The notes: generated by a model from the sequence alone, not told the origin. Shown: positions 27,392 to 36,696, numbered from the stretch's first letter. The stretch: 64,000 bases of DNA from Ruminococcus sp. UBA3665 (GCA_002373165.1 DFJS01000009.1:1-64000), one strand, 5' to 3'. Numbers and translations: made by a program.

Positions 27392-28843
27392 ATGGCAAAA
27401 CAGGATAAAAACAAAAAAGCAGTAGAAGCAATTACTTCTATGGAAGAAGATTTCGCACAGTGGTACACAGATATTGTCAAGAAAGCAGAACTGATTTCTT
27501 ATACCAGTGTAAAGGGCTGTATGGTCATCCGGCCTTATGGATATGCCATCTGGGAGAATATCCAGAAGATTTTAGACGGCATGTTCAAAGAAACAGGCCA
27601 TGAAAATGTATGTATGCCGATGTTCATTCCGGAATCACTGTTACAGAAAGAAAAAGATCATGTAGAAGGTTTTGCCCCGGAAGTAGCCTGGGTGACACAC
27701 GGCGGCAGTGAACGGCTGGAAGAAAGGCTCTGTGTCCGTCCTACTTCGGAAACACTGTTCTGTGAACACTACGCACAGATTGTGCATTCTTACAGAGATC
27801 TGCCGAAATTATACAATCAGTGGGTCAGCGTGGTAAGATGGGAAAAGACAACCAGACCGTTCCTGCGTTCCAGAGAATTTTTATGGCAGGAAGGCCATAC
27901 TATTCATGCTACAGCAGAAGAAGCAATTGAAGAAACAGAAAAAATGCTGAATGTCTATACAAAATTCTGCGTGGATGCACTGGCAATGCCTGTCGTGCAG
28001 GGCAAAAAGACCGAAAGCGACAAATTCGCCGGAGCAGTAGCGACTTATGCCATCGAAGCCCTGATGCACGACGGCAAAGCCTTGCAGGCAGGCACATCGC
28101 ATTATTTCGGCGACGGCTTTGCCAAAGCATTCGGGATTCAGTATGCCGGAAAAGATAATAAATTGCAGTATGCGCATCAGACAAGCTGGGGCGTGACGAC
28201 AAGATTAATCGGAGCGATTATTATGACACACGGCGATAATAACGGTCTTGTGCTGCCTCCGGCAGTAGCCCCCATTCAGGCAGTGATTGTTCCGGCGGCC
28301 ATGCACAAAGAAGGCGTACTGGACAAGGCAAGAGAATTATATCATACACTGAAAAATGCCGGAATCAGAGTAAAATTAGATGATTCTGAAAATTCTCCGG
28401 GCTGGAAGTTTGCCGAATACGAGATGAAAGGCGTTCCTGTTCGAGTAGAAATCGGTCCGCGCGATATCGAAGCCAATCAGTGTGTGCTTGTGACACGGCA
28501 TAATAATGAAAAAACAAGTATTTCTCTGGATACGCTTGCAGAGAGCGTGCAGGAAAAATTGCAGGAAGTTCACGACGGTTTATATCAGGCCGCTCTGGAA
28601 AACAGAAATAAAAGAACATACCAGTGCCGGACTATTGAAGAAATCAATCAGACACTGAATGAAAAAGGCGACGGATTTATTGAAGCCATGTGGTGCGGAG
28701 ACGAGGCCTGCGAAGACGAAGTCAAGGCACAGACCGGAGCAGGTTCCAGATGCATTCCGCTGGAACAGAAGCAGATTTCGGATGTATGTGTCTGCTGCGG
28801 AAAGCCTGCCAGGCACATGGTACTCTGGGGCAAAGCATATTGA
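27392..28843 (+). CDS. proS: Prolyl-tRNA synthetase (eukaryote/archaeal-type, short form)
   Basis: A 483-residue class II synthetase that charges tRNA-Pro. It is the short ProRS form without the bacterial editing insert: motif 2 is seen in [24 protein letters not shown], motif 3 in [16 protein letters not shown], followed by the anticodon-binding domain and a C-terminal cysteine-bearing zinc-type domain ending [15 protein letters not shown], where tyrosine is the last residue as typical of this class. GAGAGG precedes the ATG. Its stop overlaps the GH3 start (TGATG). Confidence 0.95.
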   Translation: MAKQDKNKKAVEAITSMEEDFAQWYTDIVKKAELISYTSVKGCMVIRPYGYAIWENIQKILDGMFKETGHENVCMPMFIPESLLQKEKDHVEGFAPEVAWVTHGGSERLEERLCVRPTSETLFCEHYAQIVHSYRDLPKLYNQWVSVVRWEKTTRPFLRSREFLWQEGHTIHATAEEAIEETEKMLNVYTKFCVDALAMPVVQGKKTESDKFAGAVATYAIEALMHDGKALQAGTSHYFGDGFAKAFGIQYAGKDNKLQYAHQTSWGVTTRLIGAIIMTHGDNNGLVLPPAVAPIQAVIVPAAMHKEGVLDKARELYHTLKNAGIRVKLDDSENSPGWKFAEYEMKGVPVRVEIGPRDIEANQCVLVTRHNNEKTSISLDTLAESVQEKLQEVHDGLYQAALENRNKRTYQCRTIEEINQTLNEKGDGFIEAMWCGDEACEDEVKAQTGAGSRCIPLEQKQISDVCVCCGKPARHMVLWGKAY

Positions 28844-30384
28844 TGAAAATCCGGAAGATTAATTTATATATATGCCTTTTCTGTCTGCTGTGCTGTACGG
28901 GCTGCGGAAAGAAAATCGAACAGCAGCAGGCAGAAGTTCCGGAAACTTCACAGCCGGAAACAACTTATACAGATACAGAAACGACTTCTGTCACAACAAC
29001 AGCACAGACAACACAGACCACAGTCACTGTTTCAGAATCCGGAACAGAAACAACGCAGACAACAACCGGAATTCCTGCAACAGAATCTGAAACGGAAACA
29101 GAACTGATTTCTGCCGAAGCAGTCCCGGATGAAGAAAATCCGCAGGAGACTATGATAATTTATTATTATGAAGTCAGCGGCGATGAAAATTCCGGAAAAA
29201 AACGGACTTCAGTTTCTCGTTCTCCAGCGGCAGTCACAACACAGACCACAGTGATAACAGATCCCGTGATAGAAACAGCTCCTCCGGAAACAGAAATCCC
29301 GGAAGAGCCGGAAACACAGCCGGAACCTGCCGTGTTAAGCGGCAATGCGCAGGAGATTCTGGAACAGATGACTCTGAAACAGAAAATTTATCAGATGTTT
29401 ATTGTCACGCCGGAACTTCTGACAGGAGCCGGCACTGTCACAGCAGCCGGCACATGGACACAGCAGAGCATTCAGGAACAGCCCGTAGGCGGTCTGATTT
29501 ATTTCGGAGAAAATCTGATTTCCCGCGCACAGACTTCGGAAATGCTGTCGAATACTCAGCAGTATGCACGGGAATCAGGTGTAGGCATGTTTCTGGCCGT
29601 GGATGAAGAGGGCGGACTGGTAGCACGCTGTGCAAAGAAGTTAGGCACAACGGCACTGAATCCGATGGCGGTCTACGGAAGCCGCAACGACTGGGACGAA
29701 GCTTTCTGGATAGGTCAGACGTTAGGGAATGAGATTCAGCAGTTCGGCTTTAATCTGGATTTTGCGCCTGTAGCGGATGTGAATCTGAATTCCGGAAACG
29801 AACTGGGAAACAGAATTTTCAGCAGTGATCCCTATGTGGTAGGGAATATGGTAAACGGCGTAGTGCAGGGAATGCAGAGCACCGGGACAGCGGCAACGCT
29901 GAAGCATTTTCCGGGGCTGGGTGCAGAAAACGGCAACGCGCATTATGCGGATAAAATTATCATTGACCGCACACTGGATGATTTAAGAAATGCCGAATTT
30001 ATACCGTTTCAGTTCGGGATTGATGCAGGTGCAGATTTTGTCATGGTCAGTCATCAGATTGTAACAGGTGCAGGGGATGGACTGCCCTCTTGCCTGTCTC
30101 CTGTGATCTGCACGGATTTGCTGAGAAACGAACTGGGCTTTAATGGAATTATTATTACAGATTCGTTTGCCATGAATACTATTTCCGGCAGCTGGAGTCC
30201 GGCAGATTCCGCCGTCATGGCCGTAGAAGCCGGCGTGGATATTATTTTAATTCCGACTGATTTAAATGCTTCTGTCAATGCCATTGCCTCTGCTGTCGAA
30301 AGCGGCCGCATAGCAGAAGAAAGAATTAATGAAAGCGTCTATCGGATTTTACTGGAAAAAGAAAAAATGAATCTTCTGGGGTGA
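28843..30384 (+). CDS. GH3 beta-N-acetylhexosaminidase-like lipoprotein
   Basis: A 513-residue surface lipoprotein: signal peptide with CTGC at residues 18-21 (lipidated Cys21), a Thr/Glu/Pro-rich linker to about residue 165, then a NagZ-like GH3 domain. Seen: FLAVDEEGG, DFAPVADV, KHFPG at 354-358, and the nucleophile Asp440 in IITDSFAM. NagZ enzymes trim GlcNAc from muropeptides. Oddity: the Asp of the Asp-X-His catalytic dyad is Asn365 (N-A-H367), so either the acid/base is altered or the specificity differs. The start overlaps the proS stop, indicating coupling. Confidence 0.88.
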   Translation: MKIRKINLYICLFCLLCCTGCGKKIEQQQAEVPETSQPETTYTDTETTSVTTTAQTTQTTVTVSESGTETTQTTTGIPATESETETELISAEAVPDEENPQETMIIYYYEVSGDENSGKKRTSVSRSPAAVTTQTTVITDPVIETAPPETEIPEEPETQPEPAVLSGNAQEILEQMTLKQKIYQMFIVTPELLTGAGTVTAAGTWTQQSIQEQPVGGLIYFGENLISRAQTSEMLSNTQQYARESGVGMFLAVDEEGGLVARCAKKLGTTALNPMAVYGSRNDWDEAFWIGQTLGNEIQQFGFNLDFAPVADVNLNSGNELGNRIFSSDPYVVGNMVNGVVQGMQSTGTAATLKHFPGLGAENGNAHYADKIIIDRTLDDLRNAEFIPFQFGIDAGADFVMVSHQIVTGAGDGLPSCLSPVICTDLLRNELGFNGIIITDSFAMNTISGSWSPADSAVMAVEAGVDIILIPTDLNASVNAIASAVESGRIAEERINESVYRILLEKEKMNLLG

Positions 30385-30388
30385 GTTT

Positions 30389-30985
30389 ATGCAGAAAGAC
30401 AGATTTTCACAGCAGCTGGAATTTATTCTCGAGCTGGATAAATTAAAGAATATCAGACGGCAGACACTGGTGCTGCACGAGGACAGAGCAGAAAATGATG
30501 CCGAACATAGTTTTCATCTTGCTGTCATGGCCTGTATTCTGGCAGAACATGCACGGGAGGAAATAGATGTGCTTCATGTAATGAAAATGGTGCTGATGCA
30601 TGATGTAGTCGAAATCGATGCCGGAGATACGTATTGTTATGACGAAGCCGGAAATCAGACAAAAGCAGAACGGGAACAGAAAGCAGCAGACCGGATTTTT
30701 GCGCTTCTGCCGGAAGAGCAGGAAAAGGAATATCGGGGATTATGGGAAGAATTCGAGGCACGGGAAACGCCGGAATCTAAATTTGCCAACGCTCTGGACA
30801 GAATTCATCCTATGTTATTGAATTATGCCAAAGGCGGCATATCCTGGAAGAAGCACGGCATTCATGTCTCTCAGGCAGAAGCGAGAAACTGCGGCATAAC
30901 CGATGCCGGAAGCGAACGCATCGGCAAACTGGCAAAAGAAATCATCGAAGCCGGCAGGGCGGCCGGAATGCTGCTGGAGGACTGA
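30389..30985 (+). CDS. HD-domain phosphohydrolase (YfbR/HDDC2-like)
   Basis: A 198-residue protein. The HD metal site is visible: R-Q-T in the start region, EDRAENDAEHSFHLAVMA (His of HD), MVLMHDVVEIDAGDTYCYDE (His-Asp pair and second Glu), and FANALDRIHPML (last Asp). This pattern belongs to 5'-deoxynucleotidase YfbR and HDDC2-like proteins that dephosphorylate nucleoside monophosphates. It begins five bases after the GH3 stop. Nucleotide salvage is likely; the substrate is not deducible. Confidence 0.85.
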   Translation: MQKDRFSQQLEFILELDKLKNIRRQTLVLHEDRAENDAEHSFHLAVMACILAEHAREEIDVLHVMKMVLMHDVVEIDAGDTYCYDEAGNQTKAEREQKAADRIFALLPEEQEKEYRGLWEEFEARETPESKFANALDRIHPMLLNYAKGGISWKKHGIHVSQAEARNCGITDAGSERIGKLAKEIIEAGRAAGMLLED

Positions 30986-30989
30986 TTGT

Positions 30990-31487
30990 ATGGGGCTGGA
31001 TGTATCAATTGAAGCTCGGATCCGGGAAAAGCAGTCCGGCAGAATTGTGACCGGCAGCGGCCAGAGCTTTGACGGTATTTATGCCGGCCAGTGTCTTGAA
31101 ATCTGCTATTGGCGCAAATGCTATGATATCCGGGACAGATTGATTGAAATTGCCAGAAAGCACGGCGGAAGAGTGCTGGAGGAACCGGATTTGGTATTTT
31201 CGCTTCCGGCCAGAGCGTTTCCGGAAATTTATGCATTTCTGCTGAAACGCTCTCTTCTGAAACTGAATGAAGAACCTTCTGCAATGTGGGACAGACTGCA
31301 ATATCAGGCGATCAATCTGGAAAATGCAAAACAAGTTCTGAATCTTCTCAGGTTTTTGAAAAAAGAGATAACTTATCCGGATTTATTGATTTCAGAGGAA
31401 AAATTCCGTACGCTGGAGGAGTTTCAGGCATTCTGTGCCAGTCCGTGCGGATATGAATGGGAATATTTTTTAATTAATTCTTATTGA
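30990..31487 (+). CDS. Unknown protein, tandem pair member 1
   Basis: A 165-residue soluble protein starting MGLDVSIEARIREKQSGRIV. It is paralogous to the next gene: shared blocks are GLDV.I.A.IRE...GRIV, the IC.WR....IR segment, the RAFPEIY.FLLK segment, YQ..NLENA...LN, and a C-terminal YEWEYFL. The ATG has GGAGG eleven bases upstream, overlapping the end of the HD gene. I recognise no family. Confidence 0.7.
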   Translation: MGLDVSIEARIREKQSGRIVTGSGQSFDGIYAGQCLEICYWRKCYDIRDRLIEIARKHGGRVLEEPDLVFSLPARAFPEIYAFLLKRSLLKLNEEPSAMWDRLQYQAINLENAKQVLNLLRFLKKEITYPDLLISEEKFRTLEEFQAFCASPCGYEWEYFLINSY

Positions 31488-31501
31488 AGAAAGGGGAAAG
31501 C

Positions 31502-32011
31502 ATGGGACTGGATGTCAGAATAACGGCTGCAATCCGGGAACGGCGCACAGGCAGAATTGTTTCTGTATTCGACCGGAAAACTTATGAATCTGATATAAAA
31601 TTTTATCCGGAGCTGAATCTGGAAGAAGAAGGCTGTTTCCGCCGGATAGAAATCTGCCATTGGCGCAGTATGCATAATCTGTTTGTCAGTCTGCAAGAGA
31701 TTATGATGAATTACGGCTTAAAAGCCGGAACAGATAAATATGAATTCAGGATAGCAGAAGAAGCTTTTCCGGAAGTTTATGAATATCTGCTGAAACAGGC
31801 TTCTTTGGAAAACGAAGAAGAAAATGACGATAACGGCTGGGGAACGCCTGCCTATCAGCGAGCAAATCTGGAAAATGCCCTGAATCTTCTGAACGTGATG
31901 ATGCTTCCCCAGTTTTTTGTCACAGAAAATCATTTTCTTCTTCCGGAAGATTATCAGTTATATCAGAAATCGCCGGAAGAATATGACTGGGAATATTTTC
32001 TGGAATATTAG
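31502..32011 (+). CDS. Unknown protein, tandem pair member 2
   Basis: A 169-residue paralogue of the preceding gene (MGLDVRITAAIRERRTGRIV at the start, YDWEYFLEY at the end), with roughly one third or more identical positions by eye. It starts 14 bases after its neighbour's stop with AAGGGG upstream, so the two are co-expressed. It is more acidic than copy 1 in the middle (ENEEENDDNGWG). Function unknown; the pair sits in an operon-like run of nucleotide and thioester enzymes. Confidence 0.7.
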   Translation: MGLDVRITAAIRERRTGRIVSVFDRKTYESDIKFYPELNLEEEGCFRRIEICHWRSMHNLFVSLQEIMMNYGLKAGTDKYEFRIAEEAFPEVYEYLLKQASLENEEENDDNGWGTPAYQRANLENALNLLNVMMLPQFFVTENHFLLPEDYQLYQKSPEEYDWEYFLEY

Positions 32012-32042
32012 ATGAGATAAGAAAAAAAGGAGAAAAAAAATC

Positions 32043-32438
32043 ATGAAAGAAATTGTAATCGGCGAAACGGCCGAAGTCTACACAAGAGTAACAACAGATA
32101 AATTGGCCATTGCAGTGGGGAGCGGTTCGCTGAAAGTATTTGCAACGCCGTCAATGGCCGCCCTGATGGAAGAAGCCGCCTGTGCAGCATTAAAGCCTTT
32201 TCTGGAGAATTACGAAACTTCTGTCGGCACTTCCCTGCATATCGAACACGTCACGCCTACCCCGATGGGTATGACCGTCTTTGCAGATGCCGAGGTAATC
32301 GAAGTCAGCGGCCGGGAAATCACATTCCGTGTGACAGCCCGTGACGAAGTCTGCGAAATCGGAAGCGGAATACACAAGCGTTTTATCGTAAATGCCGAAA
32401 AATTCCAGAGCAAGACAGATACAAAAGGAATTATGTAA
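32043..32438 (+). CDS. Hotdog-fold thioesterase (FlK-like)
   Basis: A 131-residue hotdog thioesterase. The active-site pattern of fluoroacetyl-CoA thioesterase is recognisable: VFATPSMAALMEEAA (Thr35 and Glu43/44) and SLHIEHVTPTPMG (His69). FlK-like relatives are common in Firmicutes with no link to fluoroacetate and probably clear stray acyl-CoA esters. A GGAG ribosome site precedes the ATG. Substrate unknown. Confidence 0.85.
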   Translation: MKEIVIGETAEVYTRVTTDKLAIAVGSGSLKVFATPSMAALMEEAACAALKPFLENYETSVGTSLHIEHVTPTPMGMTVFADAEVIEVSGREITFRVTARDEVCEIGSGIHKRFIVNAEKFQSKTDTKGIM

Positions 32439-32439
32439 T

Positions 32440-32958
32440 ATGAACACTCTGCCAAAAGAAATCGAACGGAAATATTTAATCCGGAAACCTGCACTTGCAT
32501 TTCTGGAATCGCTGCCGGACTGCCGGTCGACGGAAATTATACAGACTTATCTGCAAAAAGATGATTCCGGTTTTGGCCGCCGTATCCGGAAAAGAGGCAA
32601 AGCAGGCAGCTGGGAATATACCTACACGCGCAAGAAGAAAATCAGTTTTGGCGAACGGATTGAACTGGAAGATAAAATTTCAGAAGCAGAATATGAAAAA
32701 CTGCTGAAAGAAGCCGATTCTCAGCTTCACAGCATACACAAAATCCGCTGCTGCATTCCGTACCGGGAGCAGCTGCTGGAGATTGATCTATATGAATTCA
32801 GCGAAATCTACGCCACAGTCGAAGTCGAATTGCCGGATATCGAAACGCCCGTATTTCTGCCGGACTGGCTGGAAATACTGGAGGACGTGACGGATAAAAA
32901 AGGTTACAGCAATTTTTCGCTTTCGATAAATCTGAAATTCCCGGAGGAAACAGCATGA
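32440..32958 (+). CDS. CYTH domain protein (triphosphatase-like)
   Basis: A 172-residue protein with the CYTH signature EIERKYLI at the N-terminus (Glu-Glu-Arg-Lys metal/phosphate site), RRIRKRG, YTYTRKKKI and EIDLYEF..IYATVEVELP along the tunnel barrel. CYTH enzymes cleave inorganic or organic triphosphates. It starts two bases after the thioesterase stop and overlaps the LRR gene start by four bases, so it is translationally coupled on both sides. Confidence 0.85.
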   Translation: MNTLPKEIERKYLIRKPALAFLESLPDCRSTEIIQTYLQKDDSGFGRRIRKRGKAGSWEYTYTRKKKISFGERIELEDKISEAEYEKLLKEADSQLHSIHKIRCCIPYREQLLEIDLYEFSEIYATVEVELPDIETPVFLPDWLEILEDVTDKKGYSNFSLSINLKFPEETA

Positions 32959-34082
32959 ATTTACAAATTCCGGAAGGAACTACAAAAATAGAAGCAGGCG
33001 CATTTCAGGACTGCCGGTCTCTGGATCAGATTATCATCCCGGACACGGTAACAGAAATCGGCGACAGAGCCTTTGCAGGGTGCGATTATCTGAAAGAACT
33101 CATCATTCCGGCATCAGTAGAAAAGATTGGCCGGAATCTCTGTTCAGGATGCAGCCGTCTGGAGCGGTTCGAGATGCAGGGAACGGCACAGTTTGACATC
33201 AGCTGGCTGAACGGCTGTCTGCGTCTGGAAAATATTATTCTCTCCCAAGCATCGGGAGTCACTGTCTGGAACGGTGTAATTTATAATCAGGATTTGACAG
33301 AACTGATTTTTGTGCCTTACAGCTTACAGCACCTGATTCTTCCGCCAACGGTAAGAGAAGCCGTAATATCAGAAAAAATAATAGAACTGAGTTTTTATGC
33401 TTTCCAGCATCTGGAAATTCAGACAAAAACGCTCCGGAAACTGCATTTTTATACAGAGCAGAAGGCATTTCATGTAATTATTCCGGATATTGAACCCTAT
33501 AGTTCCGGAGGGTTTCGTTCTATTACGGATACAGATGCTGTCAGAATTCTGATTCATACAGCCGTCCGGGCATTGCAGACCGGAATATTTCCGCGGAAAG
33601 AGGACTGGCCGCAGTTTATGGAAATAAACTGGAATACGGAACTCACACTGATGGATAATTTTCTGCCGATTCTGGAACTGCGGTTCAATCTTGCCGAAAT
33701 CACAGCAGAATTATATCAGCAGGACTGGAAAGAAGTCTGCTGCCGTCAGCTGGAAGAACTGGTGGAAGATTTTCAGTATGATTCTTATCAGGAACAGTTA
33801 AACGATGCAATGACTTCATTTTTCAGCAATCATCTGAATTATCTGTTTTGTCTGGAGCGTTTCCCGGAATGGAAAGCCGAAGTGCTGACGGAATTTATCC
33901 GCAGCAAAAGCACCGGGATTATTAAAAATATTCTGGAGCATTATGATTTTACAGAAGAAGAAACAGATTTTATGCTGAAATGTGCAAATGAACTGCAAAA
34001 ATATGATTCCCAGCTGATTTTGATGCATTATCGGCGCGAGCGGTTCGGATATACAGAGCCTGCTGAAAAGCTGAAATTATAA
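32955..34082 (+). CDS. Leucine-rich repeat protein (BspA/LRR_5 type), cytoplasmic
   Basis: A 375-residue protein. The first 150 residues carry repeats of the BspA type (IEAGAFQDCRSLDQIIIPDTV, IGDRAFAGCDYLKELIIPASV, IGRNLCSGCSRLERFEM). The rest is helical, rich in aromatic and acidic residues, with no recognisable domain. No signal peptide or anchor is seen, unlike secreted BspA proteins, so it probably acts inside the cell as a protein-binding scaffold. Coupled to the CYTH gene by an ATGA overlap. Confidence 0.75.
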   Translation: MNLQIPEGTTKIEAGAFQDCRSLDQIIIPDTVTEIGDRAFAGCDYLKELIIPASVEKIGRNLCSGCSRLERFEMQGTAQFDISWLNGCLRLENIILSQASGVTVWNGVIYNQDLTELIFVPYSLQHLILPPTVREAVISEKIIELSFYAFQHLEIQTKTLRKLHFYTEQKAFHVIIPDIEPYSSGGFRSITDTDAVRILIHTAVRALQTGIFPRKEDWPQFMEINWNTELTLMDNFLPILELRFNLAEITAELYQQDWKEVCCRQLEELVEDFQYDSYQEQLNDAMTSFFSNHLNYLFCLERFPEWKAEVLTEFIRSKSTGIIKNILEHYDFTEEETDFMLKCANELQKYDSQLILMHYRRERFGYTEPAEKLKL

Positions 34083-34109
34083 TCAGATAATAAGGATAAG
34101 GAGGAAACA

Positions 34110-35492
34110 ATGTCAGAAAAAAAAGAAGGGAAATATCTTTGTGCAGATCTGATGGCAGTGCTTGGCGTGATGCTGTTGCTGGGGCTGGAATATATGAAAG
34201 CCGCCGGATTTATGGAGATGCCTGTCACTTATGACAGTGCCCTGCCGATTGCCGGAAGATGGTTTTGTTTATCCGGCGCAATGCTGTTATCGGCTTGTAC
34301 AGGATATGTACTCAGTACCAAGCGGCTGTCATGGCGTTCGGTAAAGCCGCTGCTGCGGCTGATATATATTTATATTGTCAGCAGTCTGGGAGCGATGCTT
34401 ATCCGGCGTGTAATTTTCGACCAGTATGTGACCAAAGAAGAAATTATTGACATGCTGCTGGATTTTTCGGCAACAGATACAGCAAGGTTTGCCGGGATGT
34501 ATATTATGCTGATTTTATTTGCCCCGTTTCTGAGTGCCGCATTTCATGACCTGAAAACTTATAACGCGCGGCTTGCCTTTCTGGCAGTAACAGCAGGAAT
34601 CAGCACGCTTCAGCCCATGCTGATTGTATCCGGAAGATATCTGCTTCCTGCATGGTGCAAGATGCTTGCGCCGTTTGCAGGATTTATCGGCGGCGCATTC
34701 GTGCGCAGATATGCTAAAAATCTGAATCGGATTGCCTATCTGTTTCTGCTGTTGTTATTATGCGGCTTGCAGACAGCAGCAGTAGTGTATATCTGTACCG
34801 CACGCGGAGTGCTGTATTATCCCCAGTTCGACAGCATGGCAGCTCTGCCTGTTATGATGACGGCACTGCTGACACTGAGTTTATTTCACAGCGATAAAAG
34901 AGGCGACACGCCTCTGCACAGATTTTTTTCAGGAGCTTCCGGCGGCGCAGTTGCCGCGCTGATTATCGGCGATACGGTAATTGATTTTGCGCTTCCGTCG
35001 CTGGCAGAATATTTTCCGGAACAGGAACTGCTTTTGCTGGCAGGGCTGGGAGCAGTGCCGGTTATTTTCATTCTGTGCTGTACAGCAGGCATATTCGCCC
35101 AGATTCCTGTATTTCTGGTGCGGGCACTGTTCGGAGAAGATGCCTATGAATATGAAGACGAAGAAGAACCGGAATCCAGAAAAGCAAAAGCAAAGCCTAT
35201 CCGGAAACTGGAACCGCTGAATGCTTCTGTTCCGGCTCCGGAACCTGTTCCGGAACCCCAGCCGGAACCGGAAGCAGAAACAAAATATATTCCCGTTCGG
35301 GAAGAAATTCCTGTTCCGGAAGAAAAACCTGTAGAAAAGCCTGTTCCTGTTCCGGAGCCTGTTCCGGAAACGCCCGTGATAAAGAAAGAGCCTGTTATTC
35401 CGGTCAGTCCTGTCCGGCAGGATTCTGTCGATGAACTTATTGCAATAATCACAAAGGACAGCGAATCCCACAAAGGGGAAAAGAAAGAATGA
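34110..35492 (+). CDS. Polytopic membrane protein with Pro/Glu-rich cytoplasmic tail (acyltransferase-3-like)
   Basis: A 460-residue protein with about nine to ten hydrophobic segments in residues 10-345, including WFCLSGAMLLSACTGYVL after a first TM; the arrangement is reminiscent of acyltransferase family 3, but no H-DYH-like active site is obvious, so the family call is weak. The C-terminal 110 residues are a Pro/Glu/Val repeat region (PEPVPEP type), probably an unfolded cytoplasmic tail. AAGGAGG precedes the ATG. It overlaps ymdB by four bases. Confidence 0.6.
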   Translation: MSEKKEGKYLCADLMAVLGVMLLLGLEYMKAAGFMEMPVTYDSALPIAGRWFCLSGAMLLSACTGYVLSTKRLSWRSVKPLLRLIYIYIVSSLGAMLIRRVIFDQYVTKEEIIDMLLDFSATDTARFAGMYIMLILFAPFLSAAFHDLKTYNARLAFLAVTAGISTLQPMLIVSGRYLLPAWCKMLAPFAGFIGGAFVRRYAKNLNRIAYLFLLLLLCGLQTAAVVYICTARGVLYYPQFDSMAALPVMMTALLTLSLFHSDKRGDTPLHRFFSGASGGAVAALIIGDTVIDFALPSLAEYFPEQELLLLAGLGAVPVIFILCCTAGIFAQIPVFLVRALFGEDAYEYEDEEEPESRKAKAKPIRKLEPLNASVPAPEPVPEPQPEPEAETKYIPVREEIPVPEEKPVEKPVPVPEPVPETPVIKKEPVIPVSPVRQDSVDELIAIITKDSESHKGEKKE

Positions 35493-36253
35493 AAGTATTA
35501 TTTATCGGCGATGTAGTAGGAAATATCGGCTGTCAGTTTCTGCAAAAGAAACTGCCCGGACTGAAACGGGAACACGGCATTGATCTGACAATAGTCAACG
35601 GCGAAAACTCCGCAGACGGCAACGGTATTACCAGTTATTCCGCACGGCAGATTTTTCAGGCCGGTGCAGATGTGATTACAACAGGGAATCATGCGTTTCA
35701 GCGAAAAACAGATTTAAAAATTTACGAGAACAGCTGTATCCTCCGCCCGGCAAATTACGGCGATGCCTGCCCCGGCAGAGGCCTGACTGTCTGCGATCTT
35801 GGCAGCTGCCGCATTGCCGTGCTGAATCTGTCCGGCGTGTTATTTATGGAAAATCTGGAAAATCCTTTTTCTGCGGCAGATGAAATGCTGAAAGATCTGG
35901 AGACAAATAATATTTTTGTGGATTTTCATGCAGAAGCAACTTCTGAAAAACGTGCACTGGGCTTTTATCTTGCAGGAAAAGTAACGGCAGTATTCGGCAC
36001 ACACACGCATGTTCAGACGGCCGATGCCTGTATTCTGGCCGAACATACGGGGTATATCACAGATGCAGGCATGACCGGCGTAGAAGATTCCGTTCTGGGA
36101 ACAGATAAGCAGATTGCACTGAATCGGATGCGGCTGCACATGCCGCAAAAGTACAGAGAAGCATCCGGAAGCTGTTATTTGAACGGGGTCATAGCAGAAT
36201 TTGAAAAAAAATGTGGTAAATGTACGAAAATCACTCCTCTGATTGTGCGATAA
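35489..36253 (+). CDS. ymdB: YmdB family metallophosphoesterase
   Basis: A 254-residue calcineurin-like phosphoesterase of the YmdB family (cyclic-nucleotide phosphodiesterase linked in Bacillus to biofilm and sporulation decisions). Metal ligands are visible: FIGDVVGNIG (Asp8-type), NGENSADG, TTGNHAFQRK, DFHAEATSEK, VFGTHTHVQTAD, and the conserved GYITDAGMTG. Length and motif order match the family. It is followed closely by spoVS, the same neighbour order seen in many spore formers. Confidence 0.93.
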   Translation: MKVLFIGDVVGNIGCQFLQKKLPGLKREHGIDLTIVNGENSADGNGITSYSARQIFQAGADVITTGNHAFQRKTDLKIYENSCILRPANYGDACPGRGLTVCDLGSCRIAVLNLSGVLFMENLENPFSAADEMLKDLETNNIFVDFHAEATSEKRALGFYLAGKVTAVFGTHTHVQTADACILAEHTGYITDAGMTGVEDSVLGTDKQIALNRMRLHMPQKYREASGSCYLNGVIAEFEKKCGKCTKITPLIVR

Positions 36254-36275
36254 TTCACAAAATTTCAAAAAACTA

Positions 36276-36304
36276 TTGCAATTTTAGAAAGAATGTAGTA
36301 TAAT
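36276..36304 (+). promoter_or_regulatory. Promoter of spoVS
   Basis: TTGCAA (36276-36281), 17 bp, TATAAT (36299-36304). It looks like a vegetative sigma-A promoter; I see no clear sigma-H -10/-35 pair. Confidence 0.8.
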
Positions 36305-36382
36305 GGAATTGGAGACAAAAAATCATGTTTTCGTTCTTTCATTTATGATAATATCATTTAATTCTATGCAGGAGGTTTTTTT

Positions 36383-36643
36383 ATGGAAGTGTTAAAAGTG
36401 TCTTCCCGTTCTGTTCCCAATTCTGTGGCAGGTGCAATCGCAGGAGTAATCCGTGAAAACAAGAATGTAGAAATTCAGGCAGTTGGTGCAGGGGCAGCAA
36501 ATCAGGCCATTAAGTCCATTGCAGTAGCAAGAGGCTATCTGGCTCCGATCGGAATTGATTTGATCTGCATTCCGGCATTTACCAGCATCCAGATTGACGG
36601 CGAGGATCGCACAGCAATCAAGCTGATCTGCGAACCCAGATAA
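36383..36643 (+). CDS. spoVS: Stage V sporulation protein S
   Basis: An 86-residue protein with the fully conserved SpoVS sequence: MEVLKVSSRSVPNSVAGAIA, KNVEIQAVGAGAANQAIKSI, IPAFTSIQIDGEDRTAIKLI. It is a small nucleic-acid-binding Alba-like protein that affects spore coat and septation in Bacillus. It also occurs in non-sporulating lineages, so it supports descent from a spore-forming lineage but not active sporulation. AGGAGG lies seven bases before the ATG. Confidence 0.96.
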   Translation: MEVLKVSSRSVPNSVAGAIAGVIRENKNVEIQAVGAGAANQAIKSIAVARGYLAPIGIDLICIPAFTSIQIDGEDRTAIKLICEPR

Positions 36644-36654
36644 AAAACATACAG

Positions 36655-36687
36655 CGGCTGTTCTGCAAAAGGAGAACGGCCGTTTTT
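36655..36687 (+). terminator. Terminator of spoVS
   Basis: CGGCTGTTCT (36655-36664) pairs with AGAACGGCCG (36673-36682) and is followed by TTTTT. Confidence 0.88.
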
Positions 36688-36696
36688 CTGGAATAG

